Assembly: GCA_944739405.2 (NCBI GenBank)
Contig: OX123186.2
Coordinates: 91,491,034-91,555,033 of the forward strand
Direction: 5' to 3'
DNA from: Euclidia mi
Taxonomy: Eukaryota > Arthropoda > Insecta > Lepidoptera > Erebidae
Length of the DNA stretch: 64,000 nucleotides
Part shown: positions 10,628 to 22,128 of the stretch, in pieces
How the letters are laid out: each line of letters opens with the position of its first letter
Numbering within the stretch: position 1 is the first letter of the stretch
The notes under the pieces: model-generated
What the model was told of the DNA's origin: nothing
Databases searched by the model: none
The model's input: only the letters and a program-made list of their open reading frames with translations
Program-made: the position numbers and the translations under genes

Positions 10628-11723
10628 ATAAGCTGTAATCGAATTAACCTTCACGGCTTGTATACATTACACAGGTTTATTTTACGGGTCTAAATCGACT
10701 TAGTTAATTGATTTAAAGTACAAATAGCTTTGTTTTTCCCAATTTCGTCCGGCTTACAATTGTCGTGGTTGTAGAGAAGCAGTCCCAGTTACCAGAGACA
10801 TTGTAATTGTAAAATTTATGTGTTTACTTTTTACATTTATTAGTTAACACGGTAGAAAAGTCGGGGAAAATAGTGGTGCTTATACCTTTAATTATTATTA
10901 AGTTATCGTGATTATTTCCTGTTAAAGAGCTTGTAAAATAATCTTTGTTATTAATCAGAGCGACATCGTAATGTGTTCCAAGCATAAAGTGTGATTGAAC
11001 AGCTATGGCTGCCACATGGCAACCATAGCTTTTGGAGCACATATTGTTTTAGAGGCAACATCAATGAATACAGATTTACATAATAGAAGCGCATTTCTTA
11101 AGGATTTCGTGTGCCGACTCCAAGTGGCGAGTTGGCGGGTGTCGTCAGTTCGTCTCTCTTGCACTCATAGAGACAGATGTCACAGCGCGACTGACACGCC
11201 GCCGAGCGGTAATGTGGGTCACAGAAAGTTTGTCTACAGAGCGCCCATAAGAAATGCGCCTCTATATAAATATCTATGCTCTATGGCAACATCTTTCAGT
11301 CATAATTATGTTTATTATTAGATAATAGACTTTTTCACTAACAAACTAGTAAATTGCGTCCATTTTTATCATTAGATGGCTGATCTGAGATTTATAGAAT
11401 TAATTTTTAAATGAAAGTGTTAAAGTATCATCATGTTTATACCATTCTTAAAACATTTAATCATTATGCATCGCTTTTTTGGCGGATGCACTTTTGTATC
11501 TGTTATGATCATTAGAAGACTTACTACGAGTAACATCGCAACAAGTCGTATGCATATAAATTTTACGCTCTTGTGTGTCGTCCTAGTTTCAAGAGACTAG
11601 TATTTATTTTGGATAGTTAATTTGAATATTTCAGTAGTTGAAAAAGTAAAGTGAGTTTTCTCAGCATTTGCTGCTTTTTACTTCTTTAAGTATGTTTCAT
11701 TTAAAATTTTAACACAATTTTAG

Positions 11724-11947
11724 GTGTAAAGTTTTTTACAACGGTTCGCGGTTGCCGCGCGATTTGGTGTGGTGGCCAGAAATATTACAAGAATTACGAA
11801 GGGAAAAAAGGCGTAGTCTCCTGGATATGTCAAAATAAACATGTGTGTAGTCGTAAAATCAAAACTCGTAGTAGTAACGTTATTGGGTTCTTCAATGAAC
11901 ATTCTAAAACGTGCCATTCGTTGCTAACAACGAATGGCACGTTTTAG
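11724..11947 (+). CDS. mod(mdg4): FLYWCH-like alternative exon, group C (CCHC variant)
   Basis: The acceptor CACAATTTTAG ends at 11723; GT then codons from GTA 11726 to TAG. The 73 residues contain GGQKYYKNYEGKKGVVSW, then C at SWIC, a second C five residues later (HVC), and EHSKTCH. It parallels the 13509 exon throughout (KYYKNYEGK, QNK, IKT, EHS). The pair keep W-x-C-x5-C but replace the terminal HxH with H-x3-C. The last codons and the stop are made by the second arm of a perfect 20-base palindrome (11904-11923 and 11928-11947, loop CTAA). AATAAA follows at 11957. Confidence 0.65.
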
Positions 11948-11973
11948 TAATATAATAATAAATTTAGTAATAC

Positions 11974-12015
11974 AATAAGTTTCATTCGTTATCTAAATAA
12001 CGAATGAAACTTATT
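11974..12015. repeat. Foldback hairpin, 19-bp stem
   Basis: 11974-11992 and 11997-12015 are perfect inverted copies with loop CTAA. Loop and core (CATTCGTT) are shared with the palindrome ending the 11724 exon. 12016-13034 holds no other recognisable feature; it is AT-rich. Confidence 0.85.
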
Positions 12016-13034
12016 TGCTTTTTGCACTTTTTTAGAAATATTCATAATAGACATAATGATAAATAAATGTAGTCTTAATAATACCATGTAATATTGGAAT
12101 CAATATATTACAAACTTGAGATTCCAAAAAAAAATAATTAAAAAATGTGAGAGAATTTGTTTTATAAATTGGGACAAATAAATTGTAAATTAATGTTGTT
12201 ACATAAATTTCTGAGAATGTTTGATTTTTTATTTCTTAGGTATCAGTTTTCTTTTATCTGTTGCTCACTGTATTTTTTTTTGGCTTCACTCTGCGTGACG
12301 TCTCGGTAATCCCAACCATAATATAAGATACTATCCAGGGAAACTCACTGGATGGTAACCATTTAACTGATATGAGATATGATTATCAAAGCCTAGAAGT
12401 TAGTACTTGTTACACGCCGTGTAGGCTTAACTTGTTTTTCTAATTATACCTAATTTATGTAAATAGTTATAAGTAAACATAATACAACACATTAGTATGT
12501 TTACCTACGTTCAAAAATATTTTGTCATTACTTAGTATAAATTAATGACACGTTTAATAAAAACATAAATGAAAAATTTATTTCTTTTCTTCTTTATTTA
12601 TATAGAAAGTTTAAACTTTAAATTAGATTAGGATTAAAATACAATTTTGGTATTTTCCTCAACAATTTCCTAATTATATTCCCAGGTAATTGTTATTAAA
12701 AATTGACCCTTAATTAGAAAAAGATAATTAACAATAACAATGAATTTAATCTAAAAGTTAACAAAAAATGATAATAATATGTTCAGCAATAAATTATAAC
12801 CTTAATATTACGAGTTTTTGATCGAGGCTAACCGGTGACCTCAGATAATTCCCTGACCGCGCGCTCTACGTTCTCTATCTCGAAAACAGTTCAAGGTATA
12901 AAAAAATGTATAATATAAAAATTGTAGAGAATTAAATTCTCTACAGTATTGATAATAAATACAAATAGCGCAAAACCCATAAAAACGAGATATTTAGAAA
13001 AAATAAAAAAAAACGATTTTTGTGACATCCAATA

Positions 13035-13347
13035 GGGTATTTGACTAAAAAAATCTAATTAGTCCGTCAGTTAGGTTATCGAAAAATATTGGACACGTAT
13101 ATTTTCTTTAGTCACGTAAACAAAAAATGAAGCCTACAAACTTCGCTGAAAACTCGTGTGACGTCACTTGCCAGTACACTTTTTACTGGCAAGTGACGTT
13201 ACAAGCCCCCACTCTTAGACGTTTCTCCACCTTTGATGCGTTTTATCTTCGTATTTTTTTACTGATTTGATAAAACAAAAAATACGTGTTCAATATTTTT
13301 CGATAATCTAACTGACGGACTAATTCGATTTTTTTAGTCAAATACCC
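13035..13347. mobile_element. MITE with ~75-bp inverted termini, TA target
   Basis: The left end starts GGGTATTTGACTAAAAAAAT and pairs with the right end over about 75 bases with few mismatches, including GTCCGTCAGTTAG and CGAAAAATATT. TA flanks both sides (13033-13034, 13348-13349). The centre has its own hairpin (TTGCCAGTA...TACTGGCAA). It encodes nothing; a Tc1/mariner-type MITE fits. It ends about 160 bases before the acceptor of the next exon. Confidence 0.8.
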
Positions 13348-13508
13348 TATTATATGTAACTTTTGAGAACAGTTTAAAATGCCAAAATACAAGTTTTTAC
13401 GTGGTAATATACTGGGTATGTCGATTTTCCGAGATTTGCACCTAATTTAGCCTAAATTGACTGGACTAATATTTCATCCAAATTATAATATATCCACTGC
13501 TCTTTTAG

Positions 13509-13726
13509 GGATCCCTGAGATTTTTAGAACGGCTCGAGGTGCTTGCGGCTTACTTCACGCCGGTGTAAAGTATTACAAGAACTACGAAGGCAAAGACGGC
13601 ATGATATCCTGGCTCTGCCAAAATAAACAAATCTGTAATCGACGGATCAAAACTCAGTATGACAAAATTATTGAGTTCTGCAAAGAACATTCTGAAGCCT
13701 GCTTATTGTTAACAGACAAAGAATAA
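13509..13726 (+). CDS. mod(mdg4): FLYWCH-like alternative exon, group C (CCHC variant)
   Basis: The acceptor CACTGCTCTTTTAG ends at 13508; GG then codons from ATC 13511. A second AG at 13526-13527 would put the finger out of frame, which fixes the start. The 71 residues read IPEIFRTARG, VKYYKNYEGKDGMISW, LC, five residues, C (QIC), RRIKT, then KEHSEAC. The opening xF.T.RG aligns with the 11724 copy, so the two arose by duplication. An imperfect inverted repeat follows at 13833-13919. Confidence 0.7.
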
Positions 13727-13832
13727 AACTGCCTTAAGGTTCTTATAGGTTATTATAGTGTTTAAGTATGAAATAAGGCGTGTCAATTCTAAAGAGCCTC
13801 ATTTATTTTTATTTCTTTTTTCTGATCATTCA

Positions 13833-13919
13833 GATCAGCGTGAGAAAAAAGAAAGAGTGTTCTGTGAGTGTAATTTCTAATGAGACTCATTTATTTTCTC
13901 TTTTTTTCTCACACTGATC
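13833..13919. repeat. Imperfect inverted repeat after an exon
   Basis: GATCAGCGTGAGAAAAAAGA at 13833 pairs with TCTTTTTTTCTCACACTGATC ending at 13919, with a few mismatches. The segment just before (13794-13829) resembles the right arm, so several local rearrangements happened here. Confidence 0.6.
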
Positions 13920-14535
13920 TCAAACTTAGCAAAGCTTGTACTATGGCAAGCAGACAATTGATAAATGCACCTATGCATTTATGTTTCTTAAATACATATT
14001 AATCGTGTTCAACATACAAAGATTTTTTAAAAGATACAAACATACAAAGATTATTCTGGGTGGAAGCCTAACACCAAAAAAGAAAGAAGAAGAAAGCCTT
14101 AGTAATTAGGGTCTCTAACTGCTAGGCTGAAAGCCAGTTTTGGGCAAGATAACTATTGGTTAATTTTTTTATATTGTTTTAAGTGTATAACAAAACTCGC
14201 CTTTAGTAGTCATGTAAATTATTATGTGTTCCGATTTGAGAATATTATATTTGACACAAAATGACGCGGGGTGTGTTATTTTCATTTACCAATCTTTGAT
14301 ATCGTGAAGTTCACATTGATTGGTTTGGTGTTGCTATAAATATTTGAATACTAGATGGTCTTTCTCAAGTTGAAAGAAGTTTCAAATGAAAGTTGTAGTA
14401 TGACAGATTTAGATTTTTTGAGTTTGTTTAATAAAACGCGATACATCATATGTTATCTACTTTCTCCAGAGTCCCATGTGAACACATACTATTTGCCCTT
14501 AATCTGCAAAGGTTTTATTGGTCTTGTAATTTTAG

Positions 14536-14771
14536 GTTCTAAAAAGAAGCAAGAGAAACTAGGCAGACATATCAAGGTCGGTAAAACCGTCATCTTTGTA
14601 GAAGATTGCAGTGATGCGTCTGAAGGAGTACCTGAAAAAGTTACTTATAAGCATAAGAAATATCAAAATAAAAAGCAACGTAACTATGTATCTAAGTATA
14701 ATGATTTGGACGATGAAGATTACGATACGGACGATACAATAGAACGGCTTAATTTACTGGATATGCTTTAA
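14536..14771 (+). CDS. Acidic alternative exon without zinc finger (1 of 3)
   Basis: The acceptor TCTTGTAATTTTAG ends at 14535; GT then codons from TCT 14538, the array phase. The 77 residues start basic (SKKKQEKLGRHIKVGK), pass VIFVEDCSDASEGVPEKV and a Lys/Tyr-rich middle (HKKYQNKKQRNYVSKY), and end acidic (DLDDEDYDTDDT) with a short hydrophobic end NLLDML. No Cys/His finger is present. The opening S-K-K-K-Q-E-K parallels SRNRQIR of the 14950 exon. AATAAA at 14818 with a GT-rich stretch behind supports a terminal exon. The function is unknown; an acidic tail with a final Leu-rich motif would suit protein contact, which is a guess. Confidence 0.5.
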
Positions 14772-14949
14772 GAAACGCTAAGGAAATATGACACAATTTT
14801 AGTATAATTGCTGATTTAATAAAAAAATAATTTGTTATCCGTGTCTTATTACTAAATCATAAGTAAACAGTTAATGCTTTATTTTAATATTATTCCGTAA
14901 ATTATTTGGAAATTAATTTGTTGACATTAAAACAGTGTTGTTATTTTAG

Positions 14950-15323
14950 ATTCTAGAAACAGGCAGATAAGAACAGACTTCAAAATTGAGCCAATCGATG
15001 AGTCCGAAATGACATCAGATGACCAAAATATCCACAACACAGCACCGAGAGAAGAATCTGAGAGGGATAATAGTGAGGTTGTTGATAACAAAGAAGAGTT
15101 AATTTGTAACGAAGATGGTGAAAGTGAACATGATGAAAGTGAACATGATGAAAGTGAATATGATGAAAGTGAACATGATGAAAGTGAACATGATGAAAGT
15201 GAACATGATGAAAGTGAACATGATGAAAGTGAACAGGATGTGAACAACAGCGATGAAGTTGAAAGTAGTCTAGACTATGACTCTGATGAAGAATTGGAAT
15301 TACTTTTAAATACATTGTTTTAG
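14950..15323 (+). CDS. Acidic alternative exon with ESEHD repeats (2 of 3)
   Basis: The acceptor GTTGTTATTTTAG ends at 14949; AT then codons from TCT 14952 to the TAG. The 123 residues start SRNRQIRTDFKIEPIDESE, where the KIEPID stretch is like a sumoylation consensus, run through a Glu/Asp-rich region and eight consecutive ESExD pentapeptides (HD six times, YD once, QD once), and end DSDEELELLLNTLF. Both this exon and 14536 end in an acidic-then-Leu pattern. No catalytic or metal-binding motif is visible. The 3' flank is a LINE tail, so the exon's own poly(A) site is unclear. The matching phase and acceptor argue for a real exon. Confidence 0.55.
15120..15239 (+). repeat. 15-bp coding minisatellite, 8 units
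   Basis: Eight units of GAAAGTGAACATGAT, differing at single bases (TAT in unit 3, CAG in unit 8). The period is a multiple of three, so length changes keep the frame. Confidence 0.95.
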
Positions 15324-15344
15324 AATACAAGTAACTATTAAATC

Positions 15345-17395
15345 TCTTACCTAAATAATAAATATTCAAATTCAAATGTTTATTTGTATAAATGTGGTGT
15401 ACAACAGGTGTTATAGAACAATTTGGATCCAACATTAACCATTTCAAATATATGGCATACAAATAATAATATACATTCAATTACAATGAAATTTTAACCT
15501 TATTTGATATAAATTCTACAAAATTCTAACTACACTAAGACTTAAATTTTAATATTCATCTACGGTGTAAAAACACTTTTCACACAACCATCGCAAAAGT
15601 TGAGCTCTAAATTTATTCATCGATAATTCTTTAACTCGTTGTGGTAAATGGATATAAATTCGTACCGCCATTGCATAACTGTTTCGACTACATTGATCTG
15701 TTCTTATTGCAGGAAGTACAAGTTTATTTGGATAACGAGTATTGAAATTACAACTATCTTTGTTATAAGAAAATAAATCATCATTGGACTTTACAAAAAC
15801 ACACATTTCATACACACACACAGACACGGAACAGTTAGAAGTGACATTTTACGAAATAAAGGTTTGCAGGTTTCCCAAGGAGCTTTATTACACATACTTC
15901 GTACACTTTGCTTTTGGGCAACAAATACCCTATTTATATTTACAGAATTTCCCCAAAGCACAATGCCGTATCTTATATTGGATACAACGAAACCGTGATA
16001 AGCTTTTAAAGCTGTTTGTATATTAGTTATTTTTGCTAGGCGCCATAGCGCATATGCAAATCTAGTGATTCGATTACTTATTTTTTCTACATGTGCTTTC
16101 CAATTGCATTTGTCGTCTAAGGTTATGCCTAAGAAAGAGAACTCTGTAACTTCTTTCAACATTTGTCCATTGTAATTTAAATTTACATCAAGTTTCTTAG
16201 CGCCTCTATTATGGAATTGTATATATTTTGTTTTATCTATATTTACACTTAAATTATTTTTGCGTAACCAGTTAATTGTATTACATATAGTTTTATTAAG
16301 CATGTCATTGTAGTTGCTGTTGACATTATTTTTATTAGGTACCAGTACGGATATTATAGAAGGAAGATCATTAATATAAAGAATAAATAGAAGTGGACCT
16401 AATATGCTTCCCTGGGGAACACCGACTCTATTGTGCCTTAGATTTGATTTAGTAGATATTTCTTTTTGCTTTGAATTAACATTTATGATCTCCACTAATT
16501 GTGTTCTATCACTCAAATAACTATTTAAGCCAGTTCTGTGCAATGCCACGTATGCCGTTTAGTTCACATTTACTTAATAACAAATTATGTGATACAAAAT
16601 CAAATGCCTTACTCATGTCAAAGAACAAAGCTGTTACATTGGTTCTTGAATTAGTATTGTCCACTATACTTTTCACAAGTTTAAATGTAGCCAATGTAGT
16701 ACACTTTCCTTTCAAAAATCCATGTTGTTCCGGACACAAAACTTGGAAATCGTTCAGAAAAGATATCAATCTATTGTACATTATTTTTTCAAACACTTTA
16801 GCTAATGTAGGAATAAGAGCAATAGGCCGGTAATTGCTTGTGATATAATGGTATGGTAATTTTTTGTACAAGGGTTTAATTACCGTTGTTTTCAATTTAT
16901 CAGGAAACTTACCTTGTATTAGAGACAGATTTATTATATGCACTAATACTGGTGAAATGATTTTACTACATGCTTTAAGAAGGTTTGTAGGAAATTGGTC
17001 ATAGCCCACCGAAGGCGTATTTTTAAGCAATCGTATAAGTTTTTGAACCTCGATGATGTCGGTAGGGACTAAGCAAATACTGGCGTTGTTTGTCTTAATT
17101 TGTATATTTTTCTCATTGATTTTGTATTGTTGTTGAGAGTTATCCGCCATATTGGTTAAATTAACAAAGTAATCGTTAAATATGTTGGAAATTTTATGAG
17201 GATCATCTATTATTTCATTATTATGTACTATTTGCGGTATTGTTCTTGTGGTAATGCTTGACTTTATATTATTATTTATAATTTTCCAAGACGCTTTACA
17301 AATATTTGACGAATTCGTTACGTAGGTTTCGTTACTTAGTCTTTGCGCAGTTTTAATACATTTTCTAAGAAGCTTTTTACATTGAATTTTTTTTT
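15345..17395 (-). mobile_element. Jockey/CR1-like LINE, decayed
   Basis: On the minus strand, reverse transcriptase blocks run from about 17150 down: NYRPIALIPTLAKVFEKIM, EQHGFLKGKCTT, LFFDMSKAFDFVSHNLLL, a frameshift near 16540, VPQGSILGPLLFILYINDLP, then LSVNIDKTKYIQF and FSFLGITLDDKCNWKAH. The YADD catalytic block expected after INDLP is deleted. A second frameshift near 15790 leads to the C-terminal RAQLLRWLCEKCFYTVDEY. The 3' end shows TTCAAATTCAAATG just after the 14950 exon. It cannot encode an active enzyme. Confidence 0.85.
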
Positions 17396-17684
17396 ATTTG
17401 TCACACTGGTGTATAATTATGCAATGTAATAAATATATGACGATTTGATTTCAAAAACAGTATTTTTATTGCTGTGTTGTCCGATGACTGCATTTGTGGT
17501 AATAAATTGTGATAGGCCATACGATGTTGCACAAAATCTAGAGCAGTGCGGTAACCATGAACCATTACCAGTATCTAAATAAAGGTTTTTTACTTACATA
17601 ATCTAAGTAAACCGGTTGTGACCTTACTATCATTCGGTAGACAAGTAATTTTGTGCCTTTTTTATTATTTCGGAACAAAACTAG

Positions 17685-17791
17685 AAACTACCGTCGAAAT
17701 AAAGATTGAAGAAGTAACTGATAATTTTAGCTCATCATTGGAAGAATTTCCTGATATGTATCCTCACACTAGTAGCGATGACGAAGAATAA
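17685..17791 (+). CDS. Short acidic alternative exon (3 of 3)
   Basis: A pyrimidine stretch (TGCCTTTTTTATTATTTC) precedes an AG at 17683-17684; AA then codons from ACT 17687. The 34 residues read TTVEIKIEEVTDNFSSSLEE, then FPDMYPHTSSDDEE and stop. The TxxxIKIEEVTD start resembles TDFKIEPIDESE of the 14950 exon. AATAAA at 17866 with a T/GT-rich tail behind fits a poly(A) site. Too far upstream an AG or too short a tract could make this a false exon, but three independent signs (phase, composition, poly(A)) agree. Confidence 0.4.
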
Positions 17792-18499
17792 CTTGAACGA
17801 AGAAATATAAGGTGTCCTTATGTCCAAATTGTATTAGACAAGACATTTTGTTGCTAATATAAAGGAATAAATATAGTTTTTGTTTATTTGAATTTAATTT
17901 TACATAATCGTCCTTACCCGAAAGCGAACCTTACATTTTGTTATATTATGCGACAAATTTCGTATTGAGATATATTCTTTATTGAGATACATATCTTAAA
18001 ATTTAACGTATCCACTATAATGATTATTAAGATTTTGATACAATCACTATATAAGAAAGAAATATTTAACTATGAGATATTGAATAAAACCGAGTTGCAT
18101 GCAGTAGATATCGGTTTGAAATCGACCATAATATGTTAAGTGAAATTTCGCTTTTTATGTATAAAACTGAACCGCAAAAATAATAATAAAATCGTTTCGC
18201 ATAGTCCCGAACTAGGACAACATCCTATTTTAAATTACTATAACTAATTATATTTTAAAGATATCGCAAAATTGCAATTGATAATACCATTGACAAATCC
18301 CAAATATTATCACAATAATTGAAGATATAGCTACCATATTTACTATCAATTGCATTAAAATCTATCCAATATACAAAGTCAGTCAAGAGAGAGAATATTT
18401 GATAAAATAACTGCAGACATATCACATGTAATTAGTTCAGTAGCGTTCAGGTTTTTCTTACATATTATCGACATACATTTTATAATGAAGAACTCTTTC

Positions 18500-18622
18500 C
18501 TTCCTGTCGAATGCGATAGACTCAGAAACTACGGAACGGATTTATGTACAGATTTCACCAATAGATAGGGTGATGAATTTTCTTGAAGTTTAGGAGTATA
18601 ATGCCCGCGGGCAAAGTCTAGT
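18500..18622. mobile_element. Fragment of a dispersed non-autonomous element
   Basis: Ends ATGCCCGCGGGCAAAGTCTA and contains ACTACGGAACGGATTTATG, the usual end of the same dispersed repeat family as 25930-26570. Confidence 0.45.
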
Positions 18623-18740
18623 TACAAATGAAATTTGAATACGAGCTTTGTATCAAAAGCATTGAGAATCTCAGAAGTACAATGTTTAAACAATGCAATG
18701 TTTAAAATACAATAGGAAATAAATGTTGATATGTTTTCAG

Positions 18741-18877
18741 CTCACTTTTTAAGAACACACAAGGGTACGACAATGCTTCTCGACAAAGGATCGCGTTACT
18801 CTTTATGTATTTTGATGTATTTTAAACACGATATACAAATATTATACGGGTGTACAATATTTTTATTATTTTTATGA
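18741..18877 (+). pseudogene. mod(mdg4): Truncated group B FLYWCH exon
   Basis: The acceptor GATATGTTTTCAG ends at 18740; CT then codons from CAC 18743. The first ~20 residues, HFLRTHKGTTMLLDKGSRYS, match the start of the 24748 exon (QFIKTQKGTTMLL), but the TRWxC and HNH parts are missing. The reading runs on through unrelated AT-rich sequence to TGA. It is a 5' exon half left by a deletion or a partial duplication. Confidence 0.6.
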
Positions 18878-19315
18878 ATTTTGTGTAGCTAGGTATAAGA
18901 TGGATACTGTATGCCTCAGATATCGAGCACACTTGATTTGTTAGTAAAATAAAATGTCTATATACGATTGGTCATCTGTTTTTAAGCTTAACAAGGCCTG
19001 TAGGTACAATGGTAGCGAAATGATTGATTGACATTTACTTATTGTCCTAGGGATATATTTATTTTTTTTACATCGTATCGTGCTCACGACAAACAAATTA
19101 CCTGTTTATTTTAGATCGACTATCTACAAAATGCCATTAACATGATAATATTTATTAAGTAGATCTACGTCTACTTTTATTCTACTGAAAAAAAGTACAA
19201 ATTGAAGTGTGCTCTATGTAGTGGTCTCTACGTGTACGTGTATAGCCAAAGGTGGCAAATTGTGTATTACTCAGCTGATCTCTTATTTTGTAATGACGTG
19301 TGATTTTATATATTA

Positions 19316-19525
19316 CTAGAGGACGCCAGCAGCTACGCCTGCATTTTTTTTTAATTTACCCGTTTTGGCCGATCCCGTGGGAATTTCGGGAAATCCCTTC
19401 TTAGTGCACCCCTACGGTCCCCAAGGAAAATACATGCCAAATTTCAGCTTCCTGCGCCCAATAGTTTCGGCTGTAGCGTGTCTGTCAGTCAGTCAGTAAC
19501 GCAAGGATTTTATATATTAAGATAA
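19316..19525 (+). mobile_element. Dispersed non-autonomous element, copy 1
   Basis: Nearly identical to 51796-52010 in the same orientation: GCCAGCAGCTACGCCTGCAT, a T-run, CGGGAAATCCCTTCTTAGTG, GTGTCTGTCAGTCAGTCAGT, ATATATTAAGAT. No coding capacity. Confidence 0.75.
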
Positions 19526-19581
19526 TGTACTTTGAACTGCCTTACGGGTATTAAAATTGTACCGCCTACTTTTCTCTCTTA

Positions 19582-19900
19582 CTCATCATCATCAGCCCTT
19601 TATACTGTCCCACTGCTGTGCACGGGCCTCTTCTCACTGTAAGAAGGGTGAGGCCATAATCCACCACCCTGGCCAAGTGCGGGTTGGCAGACTTCACATG
19701 TCTTTCAAGAACATTATGGAGAACTCTCAGATTGTTCTCTCAGAAGGTTTCCTCACGATGTTTTCCTTCACCGATAAGCAAGCGATAATTATCAATTTAA
19801 TGCGCACATAACTCCGAAAAGTTATTGGTGCGTGCCGTGGATTCGAACCCGAGACCCTCTGCGTAGCAGTCTGTCCGTCTTTCCACTCAGCTATTGCTGC
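19582..19900 (-). mobile_element. tRNA-headed SINE with target duplications
   Basis: Flanked by TTCTCTCTTA at 19572-19581 and 19901-19910. The (CATCAT)n end is at the left and GGATTCGAACCC, the reverse complement of a B box, near 19842, so the element runs right to left. The same family is at 38044-38304. Confidence 0.85.
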
Positions 19901-19969
19901 TTCTCTCTTATACTACTTGTTTGGTGTATAGGCGTCACTGTAGGCACTCATTTAAGGAATAAATTAGTC

Positions 19970-21070
19970 TTATACAGGGTGTTTCAGAACCCCCCGTCCG
20001 ATCAATGAAGGGGTTGTAGGGTAGAGTAAAATGATGAGGGATTTGTCATTAATTCACGGAAATTCGAGATAAAATTTTCCCTGGTAAATTTAATTAACTT
20101 TAAATAATATCATATCAGATTACCCATGGCAACACTGAAGAATCATAAATCGTAATAACTAGGAATCTACCTAAAGTTCATAAAAGGTCGTTGAGTGCAT
20201 CGGCCGCCGTCGGCGGCCGCGTCTAGTTACCTAATCCTTTGACAAAAGCCGAACGTCAACTTTACACGTGCCATCATTTTAGTTAGGTAGGTATACCCAT
20301 TTTATTTATGAGTTTGTTGCAACAGCTGGTTCATTGCATTATTAGGTAAAATGGAAGGTATTGTTTACGTTGTTTGTTTGTTTCGTAAGAGTGCGTAGCC
20401 AACTTTGGTGTCCGTGTATTCAGACATTTCAGATCACCCGAAGGCCCACGACATGGCCTTACGATTCTTAGATTCAGTTTTACGTGCCTTCTGAGTACGT
20501 GGGCACCCATCCAAGTGATGACCTGTGCAACCGTTGCTTAATTTTGCCAAACTATTACGATCCAAAAGCTTAGTCACGCTATGAGCGCTGCAGTATTTAC
20601 GGTATTTACCAATTTTTTTAATCTTACTTAGGCAGGTTACCTTTAATTACGAAAAACATCAACTTACTTGTAAGCTGCGTACGACGATCATGCTCCACAT
20701 GTCGACCGTAAAGGTTAAGCACTTGCGGTACCTTTTCATCAAAGGTACCTATTTGAAAGCACACTAACTAGCACACTGTAGTTCACGAGGTGGTGAAGCC
20801 GTTGAACAACGCACTCCAAAGGCACTGGCAGACCTGGTGGTCCAGCGAACTGTTCCTCCTTATCACTAAGTGCACCTGCATGAATTGCATTCACTCCTAC
20901 CTAAACACATCGAAATGTTAAAGTATTCAGAGTTTAAATACGATCGACGACGTAACCATTTCACAACGTAAGTTATTCCGGAAGTCCGAACGAAACTAAT
21001 CCTAGGGCAAGACTGAGTGATCAGTAGGTAAATTGAAGTCGTAAAAACTAGCCAGCTAGGGATGTAACCA
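19970..21070. other. Unassigned stretch, more GC-rich than its surroundings
   Basis: Starts TACAGGGTGTTTCAGAACCC and contains a CGGCCGCCG-T-CGGCGGCCG palindrome at 20201-20219 and direct pieces such as CGAAGGCCCACGACATGGCC. No ORF, acceptor-plus-FLYWCH pattern or clear termini were seen. It looks like an old transposon, but I cannot name it. Confidence 0.3.
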
Positions 21071-22128
21071 ATGATATTTATTGGAGTACTGTTTTTATCG
21101 ATATGTTATTATTGTCCCCGTACGAGATGGGCACGTATCCAATGCAAGATTGTTGTTTGTTTTTAAATAAAATTATTGTTATAACATAAAAATGATGTAA
21201 CTTTTTTATTTGATTTAGGTTACCGAAATTAGTAGATCATAGTCTTTTGTCTATGATATACTAAGTTCTGTAACACAAAAGTATTATTTAAGTCTTGTTT
21301 ACGTAATGTGTCGATATCGTAATATCATTAATGTAATAATTCTTTGAAAAATGAATGTTGTGTCAAATTTCATGTTAAAATTTATTAAATCGATATTAGC
21401 TGCTATCGAACGTAAACATCTCTACCGCGTTTCGGTATTGTCTCGAGCGGCTTTTTATTACAATCATAAAGGATACCACCGCTGAGTGGAGTGTTGCTAG
21501 TTTAGGGAATTTTCCCTAATTTCGGGGTAATGTTTCTCGTTAATACTATACTAAGGAAATCAATTGTGACGTTTTATGAAGACCTAGATTTTTTTTATTA
21601 TTTTTCCTAGTATGCCTTACAAGTCAGTAATATGTGGTTTCGGGACCGGACAGGGGGATATGAAACACACTGTATACTTTATGGCTGTTAATCTTACAGT
21701 GCTGCTGATATACCTAGCACTTATTGTTGTGATGTTGTAAGCAGAAATACTGCTTGTTGAAAGTTGCACCTGGAAGACTTTAGGACTAGCTAGCAGGAAG
21801 TGGTTGCAATAAGCCATACACGTTTTCTAAATACAATTATAACAGTATATAATCTACCTTTTAAAAATAGTTTTGCAGACGTTATTTTAGTAGTATATGG
21901 CAGAGAAAAAGAATGGAATGGAGGTAACAAGATAGAGCTATCTTTGTCCTACTCTGCCGGACTACTTTTCTGTCTCATCGGCTCTTCCTACCTCTGTAAG
22001 AAAGAAACCAAGTTGTTGGTCTTAAAAAACTTTACCTACATGACTTTCCTAGGTGACTCTTGCATTGAAGTTATCCATTCTTATAATGTCGCAAAGCCAA
22101 TGGTAAATTTTATTATTGAATTTTACAG

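Noticed and set aside
15120..15239. CRISPR-like array
   Set aside because: Direct 15-bp units without spacers inside a coding exon of an animal genome.
14927..15480. Antisense ORFs rich in Ser-Cys-Leu or His-Phe-His
   Set aside because: They are reverse readings of the ESEHD minisatellite.
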